NCBI GenBank assembly: GCA_003444085.1
Contig: DLVL01000074.1
Span: 13,978 to 19,528, forward strand
Direction of reading: 5' to 3'
Origin: Kosmotogaceae bacterium
GTDB taxonomy: Bacteria > Thermotogota > Thermotogae > Petrotogales > Kosmotogaceae
DNA: 5,551 nt
A program made the position numbers and the translations under genes. This document shows, one piece after another, positions 1 through 5,551 of this stretch (the first letter of the stretch is position 1; the number at the start of each line of letters is the position of its first letter). The notes beneath the pieces are model-generated. The model saw only the letters and a program-made list of their open reading frames with translations. It made no database searches and was not told the origin of the DNA.

Positions 1-159
1 AATCCCCAAACCTGTACCGATTTCAATAACTGTATCTTCTGAAGTAAGCTCGGAAAGTTCGACAATTCTTCTTGCAACAGACTCGTTGACAAGGAAGTTT
101 TGTCCCAGTGATCTCTTCGGTTGAATTGAATACTTCCTGAGCAAACTGGCGATCTTCAT
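1..159 (-). CDS. ksgA: 16S rRNA (adenine(1518)-N6/adenine(1519)-N6)-dimethyltransferase KsgA/RsmA, N-terminal part
   Basis: This is a partial gene, cut by the left edge after 53 codons; it reads leftward from ATG at 159. The family transfers methyl groups from S-adenosylmethionine to two adjacent adenines near the 3' end of 16S rRNA late in small-subunit assembly. The visible protein starts MKIASLLRKYSIQPKRSLGQ and contains the family hallmark SLGQNFL (residues 17-23), followed by the SAM-binding motif I as IEIGTGLG (residues 45-52), where GPG is more usual than GTG. The start is supported by GGAGG (complement of 167-171) 7 nt upstream of the ATG. It diverges from the sugar-transport operon and has no evident functional link to it. 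Family assignment is firm because both the N-terminal signature and motif I are in the expected order and spacing; whether the rest is intact cannot be seen. Confidence 0.93.
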   Translation of the reverse strand, partial: MKIASLLRKYSIQPKRSLGQNFLVNESVARRIVELSELTSEDTVIEIGTGLGI

Positions 160-186
160 AATTTTGCCTCCATCCACTCATATACT

Positions 187-215
187 ATTCTAGATCTCAC
201 ACAAGACTAATTCAA
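187..215 (-). promoter_or_regulatory. Candidate sigma-70-type promoter for ksgA
   Basis: On the minus strand, TTGAAT (210-215) and TAGAAT (187-192) are separated by exactly 17 bp. They match the -35 consensus at 4 of 6 positions and the -10 consensus at 5 of 6. Transcription would start near 180 and give a leader of about 20 nt before the ksgA ATG at 159, with the Shine-Dalgarno sequence inside it. The assignment rests on sequence match alone; an overlapping TAGTAT a few bases downstream is an alternative -10. Confidence 0.4.
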
Positions 216-330
216 ACGGCAATCAAAAGAATAAGCGAGCTATCAGGCATTTCCAGTGTTTCTTTTCACTCTGAAGCCGTGTCTTCGGCCATATCGAAGC
301 CAAATGCAACTTAACGCGCATCGGAATAAA

Positions 331-360
331 TTGACTGACTACATAAGAATTAGTTATACT
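331..360 (+). promoter_or_regulatory. Probable sigma-70-type promoter of the sugar-transport operon
   Basis: TTGACT (331-336) matches the -35 consensus at 5 of 6 positions and TATACT (355-360) matches the -10 consensus at 5 of 6, with an 18-bp spacer (17 bp if the -10 is read as TTATAC at 354-359). The surroundings are AT-rich. The start of transcription would be near 366-368, giving a leader of about 85 nt before the binding-protein ATG at 451. This is the best promoter-like match in the intergenic region in this direction, and it lies directly upstream of the palindromic element at 370-410. Confidence 0.65.
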
Positions 361-369
361 CTTAGTGGT

Positions 370-410
370 GAAAATATTTTTCATTACTTCGATTCAGAAG
401 AAATATTTTC
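370..410 (+). promoter_or_regulatory. Paired AT-rich palindromes in the operon leader, candidate operator or leader hairpin
   Basis: GAAAATATTT (370-379) is repeated as its exact reverse complement AAATATTTTC (401-410), separated by 21 bp. Each arm is also nearly self-palindromic: AAAATATTTT at 371-380 is a perfect palindrome, and GAAATATTTTC at 400-410 is nearly so. The element can therefore be read as two copies of one short operator about 30 bp, or close to three helical turns, apart. It begins just after the expected transcription start, where a bound repressor would block initiation or elongation. The alternative is an RNA hairpin with a 10-bp, mostly A-U stem and a 21-nt loop, ending 27 nt before the Shine-Dalgarno sequence. 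The repeat is seen directly; the regulatory role is inferred, and no regulator gene is in the window. Confidence 0.5.
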
Positions 411-450
411 CCAAGAACTTCTACCATCATCTCTTACAAGGAGGGATTAG

Positions 451-1716
451 ATGAGAAAGCTGTTAGTACTACTGGTGGTTTTGTTTGTCACTGTTTTCGC
501 TTTTGCTGAAGTTTTGTGGGTGAGTACTCAGTTTCATCCGGCTGCAGAACAGGAGTTTATAAGGGGGACTCTGATTCCAGAATTCGAGCGTGAGACAGGC
601 ATAAGAGTTAGATTCCTCGACCTGACGTATGAACAGGCGAGCACAAGAATTCGTGCTGAACAAGAAACTGGGAACGTGGTTATCGATTTGTTCGCGGATC
701 TTCAAGCAGGTATCGACATGCTCGGCGCTGCAGGAATGCTGACCGACCTGAGCGAATACACCTTTGAAGACAGGACGTTTATTGCTGCCCTAGAACAGTA
801 TGGCTATAACTACGGGATCAAACAGTTCGTACCTCTGATGCAGGCTACCTACGTTATGATGGTTAATAAACAAGCATTTAACTACCTGCCTGATGGTCTT
901 ACAAGGGAAGACGTCGAAAACGCCGCTCCTAACTGGACTTACGATGCTCTTCTGGAATGGGCCAAGGGGATTCACGAAGCTACTGGAAGGAAACTGCTTG
1001 GCTTCCCCCAGGGACCCGATGGCCTATGGCACAGATTCCTGCACGGTCATATCTATCCTTCATACACGGGTGCACAGGTTGTGAATTTTGACAGCGAGGA
1101 AGCCGTGAAGATGTGGGAATACATGATCGAACTCAATGAGTACGTCAATCCTGCGAGTTCCGCCTGGATGAGCATGCAGGAACCTCTACTCAGGAATGAA
1201 GTATGGATTGCCTGGGACCACACTGCACGACTCGGTGAAGCGCCCAGGATAAGACCAGACGATTTCGTCGCAGTACCAAGTCCTGCAGGTCCTAAGGGAC
1301 GAGGCTCAATAACCGTTCTTGCTGGACTCAGTATTCCCAAGAATGCACCAAACCTCGAAGACGCAGTGGCCTTGATTGACTATCTTACCCATCCTGACGT
1401 TCAGGTGCAGATCGTTGAAAAGGTGGGATTCTTCCCGATTGTTGTGGAAGCTGCAGACTATATCCCGGAAGGTCCGATGAGAATTATTGCTGCGGGAGTT
1501 GTTAGTCAGAGTGGTGCCGAAGACGCCATTGCTGCTTTCATTCCTGGCCTGGGACCGCTGGGCGGAGAGTTCAGTTCGATGTACAGAGATGCTTTCACGA
1601 GAATAGTTATTCGCGGGGAAGACATCCGTACAGTTATCAGTGAAATCGGTCCAGAGATAATGAACCTGTTCGAACAGCAGAATGCACCATTACCGTTGCC
1701 AGATATTGGGTTGTAG
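451..1716 (+). CDS. Extracellular solute-binding protein of a CUT1-type sugar ABC transporter
   Basis: This 421-residue protein is of usual length for family 1 sugar-binding proteins, which capture a sugar outside the membrane and deliver it to the permease pair. Residues 1-19 form a Sec signal peptide: R2-K3, a hydrophobic stretch, and AFA before the likely cleavage site at A19/E20. There is no lipobox cysteine, so the mature protein would be free in the periplasm-like space or membrane-held by other means. The mature part begins with a beta strand (EVLWVS) and an alpha helix ending in IPEFERETGIRVRF, typical of lobe I. VAVPSPAGPKG (273-283) and the segment NLEDAVALIDYLTHPDVQ (301-318) are also characteristic of the family. 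AAGGAGGG (438-445) lies 5 nt before the ATG and fixes the start. It is the first gene of the operon and is followed by a hairpin that probably boosts its relative expression. The ligand cannot be told from the sequence; the downstream mannosidase suggests an alpha-mannoside. Confidence 0.92.
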   Translation: MRKLLVLLVVLFVTVFAFAEVLWVSTQFHPAAEQEFIRGTLIPEFERETGIRVRFLDLTYEQASTRIRAEQETGNVVIDLFADLQAGIDMLGAAGMLTDLSEYTFEDRTFIAALEQYGYNYGIKQFVPLMQATYVMMVNKQAFNYLPDGLTREDVENAAPNWTYDALLEWAKGIHEATGRKLLGFPQGPDGLWHRFLHGHIYPSYTGAQVVNFDSEEAVKMWEYMIELNEYVNPASSAWMSMQEPLLRNEVWIAWDHTARLGEAPRIRPDDFVAVPSPAGPKGRGSITVLAGLSIPKNAPNLEDAVALIDYLTHPDVQVQIVEKVGFFPIVVEAADYIPEGPMRIIAAGVVSQSGAEDAIAAFIPGLGPLGGEFSSMYRDAFTRIVIRGEDIRTVISEIGPEIMNLFEQQNAPLPLPDIGL

Positions 1717-1723
1717 ATGCTCC

Positions 1724-1753
1724 AAGGGGCTGGGTTAACCCCCAGCCCTTTTT
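1724..1753 (+). terminator. Intrinsic terminator-like hairpin between binding-protein and permease genes
   Basis: GGGCTGGG (1727-1734) pairs perfectly with CCCAGCCC (1741-1748) around the 6-nt loop TTAACC and is followed at once by five T (1749-1753). AAG at 1724-1726 can extend the stem into the T-run. It starts 7 nt after the binding-protein stop codon and ends 36 nt before the next start. The form is that of a rho-independent terminator. Because the permease genes behind it have no convincing promoter of their own, it most likely acts as a partial terminator or a 3' mRNA-stabilising hairpin, giving more binding protein than permease. Confidence 0.85.
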
Positions 1754-1774
1754 AGTTTGGCGAGATTCCTTCAG

Positions 1775-1779
1775 AAGGA
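1775..1779 (+). promoter_or_regulatory. Ribosome binding site deciding the start of the first permease
   Basis: AAGGA lies 10 nt upstream of ATG 1790, which supports that start. The in-frame TTG at 1757 would have to be served by the T-run and hairpin region of the terminator, which has no Shine-Dalgarno match. The in-frame GTG at 1781 is too close to the AAGGA to use it. Confidence 0.6.
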
Positions 1780-1789
1780 CGTGACGCTT

Positions 1790-2644
1790 ATGACCTACAA
1801 GAAGGGTATTACTCCGTACCTCTATTTCATACCTGTAATCGCGTTTCTAATAATGTTTCTTGGCTATCCACTCATCGAGACGTTCAGATTGGCGTTTACT
1901 CATCCTACAGAACCACTAGGGAACTTTCTGCGCGTTACGCGCACAGGAGAAATGTGGAAAGCGCTCAGATACACCCTGATGATTTCGGCAATTGTGGTAC
2001 CAGCACAACTCGTGTTTGCTCTTGCTCTGGCTCTATTCATAAACATGAGATTCAAGGGTTACCTTTTCCTTCTGTACATCATCTCAATACCACTGGCTCT
2101 AAGCGATGTGTCTGCAGCACTCATGAGTTACTCGATATTCAGTCCTTCAGGCTATGTAAACAAGATTCTTATGAACCTCGGCATGGCTGATAGTCCCATC
2201 TACTTCTTTGGGAGAGGATTTGAGACAAGAGCCTTCTGGGTGATTGTAATCACCGAGATATGGCGTGCAACCCCCCTGGTCTTTGTGATTCTGCTCGCAG
2301 GACTTCAGTCTGTCAACAAGGAATATCTCGAAGCAGCTGATATATTCGGTTTCTCTAGATGGACAAAACTACGAAAGATAATCCTTCCCATACTCAAACC
2401 TGCTATTCTCTCGGCTCTGTTGATAAGAACCTTGTTTGCCTTCCAGATATTTGGAGTAGCCTGGTTGCTTACAGGAAGAGATATTCCCATACTTGCCGGC
2501 GAAGCGTATTACTGGCAGTCGATAAGATACAACTCCAATGTAGCCGCTTCTTACGGTCTTGTCATAGCACTGATATCGATAATTATCAGCTGGATCTACC
2601 TGATAGTACTGAGGTCCAGGGAAGTAGAGGGGGCGAGAGCATGA
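1790..2644 (+). CDS. Sugar ABC transporter permease, MalF-like (first permease of the pair)
   Basis: This is a 284-residue inner-membrane protein with six predicted transmembrane segments at about residues 10-31, 61-84, 91-115, 149-171, 204-227 and 255-274. It forms half of the translocation channel of a CUT1-type importer. The cytoplasmic coupling loop that docks on the ATPase reads EAADIFG (181-187), then nine residues, then IILP (197-200), matching the EAA---G---------I-LP pattern. The residue before the glycine is Phe rather than the Asp common in sugar permeases. The length is typical of the short MalF type lacking the large periplasmic loop of E. coli MalF. ATG 1790 is chosen because AAGGA precedes it; an in-frame TTG at 1757 would add 11 residues reaching to the edge of the terminator hairpin. 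Its stop codon overlaps the next gene in ATGA, indicating translational coupling. Substrate unknown. Confidence 0.93.
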   Translation: MTYKKGITPYLYFIPVIAFLIMFLGYPLIETFRLAFTHPTEPLGNFLRVTRTGEMWKALRYTLMISAIVVPAQLVFALALALFINMRFKGYLFLLYIISIPLALSDVSAALMSYSIFSPSGYVNKILMNLGMADSPIYFFGRGFETRAFWVIVITEIWRATPLVFVILLAGLQSVNKEYLEAADIFGFSRWTKLRKIILPILKPAILSALLIRTLFAFQIFGVAWLLTGRDIPILAGEAYYWQSIRYNSNVAASYGLVIALISIIISWIYLIVLRSREVEGARA

Positions 2645-3438
2645 TTAAGAAAGCTCTTACACTACTTATCGCCATTCTTATTGCTTTCTGGTTTCTTACA
2701 CCGATTGTTCTGATAGTATTATCTTCTCTTACCCCTTCAGCGGAATACTATGATCCTCACAGAATTCTGCCGAGATCTTTGACACTTAATCATCTCCGGA
2801 GCTTGTTCGTGACACTTGGCGGATGGAGAGCAACTCTCAACAGTATCCAGGTGGCAGGCATATCAATAGGTATCAGCTTTCTTTTCGGACTGCCCGCGGC
2901 GTACGCGCTGACCCGATTTGTTTTTCGAGGAAAGAATTCGATACGACTTGCAATACTCCTGACGAGGTCATTCCCGGTGTTGATTATCGGGATTCCACTT
3001 CTTACTCTTTATATGAGGATTGGCATAAGTGATACTCTGCTGGGGGTAGCGCTTGCGCATACTTCGATGGTTCTGCCTTTCGTGGTATTGATTTCGTCTA
3101 GTATCATTGGAGGTATTTCCGTTGAATACGAAGAAGCAGGGATGATATTTGGTCTATCTCGATTTGCGTCATTCATGAGAATAACAATGCCGTTGGTGCT
3201 TCCTGGTCTTGCTGCATCGGCCATATTTGCCTTTATCATGTCTTGGAATGAAGTGTTTGTTGCAGCTATTCTGACTGTTGGAAATCGAACACTGCCTGCT
3301 CATATTCTCAATGCTGCCATGACTGCGCCCGATTACTTCAAGTTCGCGGCTGGAACTATCATGGCGGTACCAGCGATGATATTCATATTCTTCACAAGAA
3401 AATACCTCATGAGCCTATGGGGTATATCTCTCAAGTAG
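2641..3438 (+). CDS. Sugar ABC transporter permease, MalG-like (second permease of the pair)
   Basis: This is a 265-residue inner-membrane protein, the partner of the preceding permease in the channel heterodimer. It starts in a 4-bp ATGA overlap with that gene and has GAGGGG (2627-2632) 8 nt upstream; the reading frame stays open further left, but that part only shadows the first permease. The N-terminus is one hydrophobic segment (about residues 5-27). NSIQVAGISIGISFLFGLPAA (from residue 67) matches the typical second-segment pattern of MalG-like proteins, with further segments near 101-125, 132-156, 186-207 and 236-256. The EAA loop is EAGMIFG (165-171), nine residues, then ITMP (181-184), so the second Ala is Gly and the usual Leu before Pro is Met. 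The IFG core is shared with the first permease. The family is clear, the substrate is not. Confidence 0.93.
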   Translation: MIKKALTLLIAILIAFWFLTPIVLIVLSSLTPSAEYYDPHRILPRSLTLNHLRSLFVTLGGWRATLNSIQVAGISIGISFLFGLPAAYALTRFVFRGKNSIRLAILLTRSFPVLIIGIPLLTLYMRIGISDTLLGVALAHTSMVLPFVVLISSSIIGGISVEYEEAGMIFGLSRFASFMRITMPLVLPGLAASAIFAFIMSWNEVFVAAILTVGNRTLPAHILNAAMTAPDYFKFAAGTIMAVPAMIFIFFTRKYLMSLWGISLK

Positions 3439-3459
3439 CGAAGGGAGAAGGTGGTTTAT

Positions 3460-4548
3460 ATGGCTGAAGTCAAGATAGAGGGTGTAAAAAAATACTTTGG
3501 AGATGTGAAAGCACTGAACGGAATAGATCTGACAATAGAAGACGGGAAATTCGTCGTGCTGCTGGGGCCTTCCGGATGCGGTAAGACTACTTTGCTCAGA
3601 TGTATGTCAGGACTTGAAAAACTCACAGAAGGAAAGATCTTCTTCGGAGAGAAAGATGTCTCCAATCATGCTCCAAAGAGCAGGAACGTCTCAATGGTTT
3701 TTCAGAGCTATGCGGTCTGGCCTCACATGAAAGTCTACGATAATATCGCATACCCGATGAAGATAAAGAAGTTTGACAAGCAAGAGATAAAGAAAAGAGT
3801 CATGGATACTGCGAAGCTGCTCGGAATATCCGAGCTGGTGGACAGGTATCCTGTACAGTTGTCAGGAGGTCAGCGCCAGAGGGTTGCTGTGGCAAGAGCA
3901 ATAGTTCTTGAGCCTGCTGTACTGATGATGGACGAGCCTCTCAGTAATCTTGACGCTCTTCTCAGGGTTCTCATGAGAAGTGAACTGAAAAAATTACAGG
4001 AGCGACTGGGAACAACTACGGTTTACGTGACACATGACCAGGTCGAGGCGATGACGATGGGAGACCTTATAGCGGTCATGAAGGATGGAGTCATACAGCA
4101 GTATGGTAAGCCCGAAGACATCTACCACAAACCCTCGAACAAGTTCATCGCAGGATTCATTGGTTCGCCCCAGATGAATTTCATCGATGTTGAAGTGAAG
4201 AAGAACGACTCTATGCATCTTCTGGCGCCTGGAATAGATGTGGAATGCACTCCGGAGATGTCAGAGAAGATAACCAGGGGAGGTTTTAGCAAACTCATCA
4301 TGGGTATAAGACCGGAAAACATTCATCATGTCGCAGACAAGAACGCAATCCCAATAAAGGGAACGGTGTACTTCTCCGAGAGGCTGGGGGCCGAGACGAT
4401 TGTTCATTTAAAGGCGGGTGACATGAGAATCATCTCAAGAATCGCTGGCGACGAGGTTTTTGAAGAGGATACTCCCATGAACATGTATGTCCCCCCGTCC
4501 AAGATTCATCTCTTTGATCCTGAAAGCGAGGAATCAATTCTAGATTGA
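3460..4548 (+). CDS. Sugar ABC transporter ATP-binding protein, MalK/UgpC/MsmK-like
   Basis: This 362-residue protein is the size of the MalK group; as a dimer on the cytoplasmic face it would hydrolyse ATP to drive the two permeases. All motifs are present in order: Walker A GPSGCGKTT (36-44), Q-loop Q82 in VFQSYAVWPHM, signature LSGGQRQRV (134-142), Walker B VLMMDEP with catalytic E159, D-loop SNLD (162-165) and H-loop H192 in YVTHD. The stretch GFIGSPQMNF (232-241) leads into a C-terminal TOBE-type domain carrying MGIRPENI (281-288), as in MalK. ATG 3460 is preferred, with AGAAGG 8 nt and AAGGTGG 5 nt upstream; GTG 3451 would add only three residues and overlaps the ribosome binding site. 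It lies 21 nt after the second permease and 11 nt before the mannosidase. Such ATPases often serve several transporters, but this one sits in the operon with its likely partners. Confidence 0.95.
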   Translation: MAEVKIEGVKKYFGDVKALNGIDLTIEDGKFVVLLGPSGCGKTTLLRCMSGLEKLTEGKIFFGEKDVSNHAPKSRNVSMVFQSYAVWPHMKVYDNIAYPMKIKKFDKQEIKKRVMDTAKLLGISELVDRYPVQLSGGQRQRVAVARAIVLEPAVLMMDEPLSNLDALLRVLMRSELKKLQERLGTTTVYVTHDQVEAMTMGDLIAVMKDGVIQQYGKPEDIYHKPSNKFIAGFIGSPQMNFIDVEVKKNDSMHLLAPGIDVECTPEMSEKITRGGFSKLIMGIRPENIHHVADKNAIPIKGTVYFSERLGAETIVHLKAGDMRIISRIAGDEVFEEDTPMNMYVPPSKIHLFDPESEESILD

Positions 4549-4559
4549 AGGGATCCGTC

Positions 4560-5551
4560 ATGCAGATTATTGCTCACACACACTGGGATAGAGAATGGTT
4601 CGTCACTGAGGAGCTAACGACGCACTTGCTTCATGGATTCTACGAGAAGCTGTTTGAACTCATAGAACGAAACAGTGATTACGTTTTCACTCTGGATGGA
4701 CAGACGCTCATGCTGGAAGACTACCTGCAGACACTGCCCGAATTAGAAAGAAGTGAGTTTATCTCGCAGCTTCGCAAGTACAAGAGAAACCTTTTTGCAG
4801 GGCCATATTATGGACAGATCGATTGGCGTATTTCTGAAGAAGCTGCACTTATGAACATCTATTTTGGAATGAAGTCAGCAAGGGAGTTGACAGGTACAGC
4901 AGCCTGTACGGGATGGCTTGTCGACAACTTCGGATTCTGTTCCCAGGTTCCTCAAATGCATAAACTTTTTGGTATCGACTCGCTCTTTCTCTGGAGGGGC
5001 TTTGACCCGAAAGAAGTACCCTGCACCGAAGCTAGATGGTCATCTCCAGACGGAAGCGAAGTGCTTATGGTATATCTTCTCGATAGTTATAGAAACCTTA
5101 TGAGAATCTGCGAAAGCCCTGAAATAGCACGGATACGTCTGAACAATGAGATAGAGAAACTGCGCCCATATTCATTAACAGAGCTCGTTCCATTGCTCGA
5201 TGGATATGACCTGGACCCTGAGCCGGAAGATCCTTCTGAACTGCCCGGAGTCAGCACGATAAGTCCCGAAGAATACGCCAGTTCAATTCGTAAGGATGCA
5301 TATGGTGCTTTGAGAGAAGTATCAGGAGAACTCCTTTCGGGCAAAGTGGTTTCAACATTTCCTGGTACGCTTTCGACCCGTCCGTATCTGAAGCTGATGA
5401 ATTGGAACTGCGAATACCTGCTCTCAAGAGTGGTGGGCCCTCTAATGAGCATCAGTTCGTCTGTTGAAGCAGCAGAATCATTGGAGCAGTCATGGAAACT
5501 CGTGCTTCAGAATTTGGTGCATGACAGTATCTGTGGCGTTGGTGTGGATCA
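4560..5551 (+). CDS. Glycoside hydrolase family 38 alpha-mannosidase, N-terminal part
   Basis: This partial gene is open through 330 codons to the right edge; family members are usually 800-1000 residues, so about the first third to 40% is seen. GH38 enzymes are retaining, metal-dependent alpha-mannosidases. The start MQIIAHTHWDREWF carries the HxHxD zinc motif (H8, D10 as likely ligands). LDGQT (45-49), GPYYGQID (81-88), GWLVDNFGF with the likely nucleophile and zinc ligand D122, WRG (145-147), DGYD (214-217, acid/base region) and VHDSICG with likely zinc ligand H321 follow in family order. The set resembles E. coli MngB-type bacterial enzymes rather than the Golgi type, from memory of those sequences. 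No signal peptide is present, so it should act in the cytoplasm on imported substrate. AAGGGA (4548-4553), overlapping the ATPase stop, is 6 nt before the ATG. Exact substrate and linkage cannot be read from this part. Confidence 0.93.
   Translation, partial: MQIIAHTHWDREWFVTEELTTHLLHGFYEKLFELIERNSDYVFTLDGQTLMLEDYLQTLPELERSEFISQLRKYKRNLFAGPYYGQIDWRISEEAALMNIYFGMKSARELTGTAACTGWLVDNFGFCSQVPQMHKLFGIDSLFLWRGFDPKEVPCTEARWSSPDGSEVLMVYLLDSYRNLMRICESPEIARIRLNNEIEKLRPYSLTELVPLLDGYDLDPEPEDPSELPGVSTISPEEYASSIRKDAYGALREVSGELLSGKVVSTFPGTLSTRPYLKLMNWNCEYLLSRVVGPLMSISSSVEAAESLEQSWKLVLQNLVHDSICGVGVD

Noticed and set aside
273..301. Short repeats GAAGCC (273-278, 296-301) and the inverted pair CTTCG (283-287) / CGAAG (295-299)
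   Set aside because: Arms of only 5-6 bp are expected by chance in a region of this size, and they lie upstream of the promoter with no T-run or other signal.
256..450. A 64-codon plus-strand open frame from GTG 256 to the TAG just before the binding-protein start
   Set aside because: No ribosome binding site precedes it, its span covers the promoter and palindromes, and the peptide has no recognisable family features. It is most likely chance.
1757..1789. TTG 1757 as the start of the first permease
   Set aside because: It adds 11 residues with no hydrophobic or family signature, follows the terminator T-run directly and has no Shine-Dalgarno match, unlike ATG 1790.
2359..2640. Leftward extension of the second permease frame from 2359
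   Set aside because: It overlaps the first permease in another frame, encodes a polar segment unlike a permease N-terminus, and the ATG at 2641 has a proper ribosome binding site.
5087..5452. A 121-codon minus-strand open frame inside the mannosidase
   Set aside because: The plus strand carries clear GH38 motifs throughout; the antisense frame is Ser-rich, low in complexity and has no family features. The same applies to the minus-strand frame at 1053-1340 inside the binding-protein gene.

Overview
The window looks like a chromosomal segment of a bacterium. Moderate GC, heavy use of AGA/AGG arginine and ATA isoleucine codons, strong purine-rich ribosome binding sites and tightly packed genes suggest a Thermotogota member of the Mesotoga/Kosmotoga type. 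This assignment is an inference from style, not a proven match.

Layout. Positions 1-159 (minus strand) hold the first 53 codons of the 16S rRNA dimethyltransferase KsgA/RsmA, cut by the left edge. Positions 160-450 are a divergent intergenic region. It carries a candidate minus-strand promoter for ksgA, a good sigma-70-type promoter pointing right (331-360), and a conspicuous AT-rich pair of palindromes (370-410) just downstream of the expected transcription start. From 451 to the right edge runs one plus-strand operon: a secreted sugar-type solute-binding protein (451-1716), a hairpin with a T-run (1724-1753), two MalF/MalG-like permeases (1790-2644 and 2641-3438, overlapping by 4 bp), a MalK-like ATPase (3460-4548), and the start of a GH38 alpha-mannosidase (4560 to beyond 5551).

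How they work together. The binding protein would capture a glycan outside the membrane, the two permeases and a dimer of the ATPase would import it, and the GH38 enzyme, which has no signal peptide, would cut alpha-mannosyl bonds in the cytoplasm. The co-transcribed mannosidase makes an alpha-mannoside (a manno-oligosaccharide, a glycan fragment, or a mannosylated compatible solute) the best guess for the substrate. The hairpin after the binding-protein gene probably raises binding-protein mRNA over that of the membrane genes, and the leader palindromes are candidate operator sites. No mobile element, CRISPR array, tRNA or rRNA was seen.
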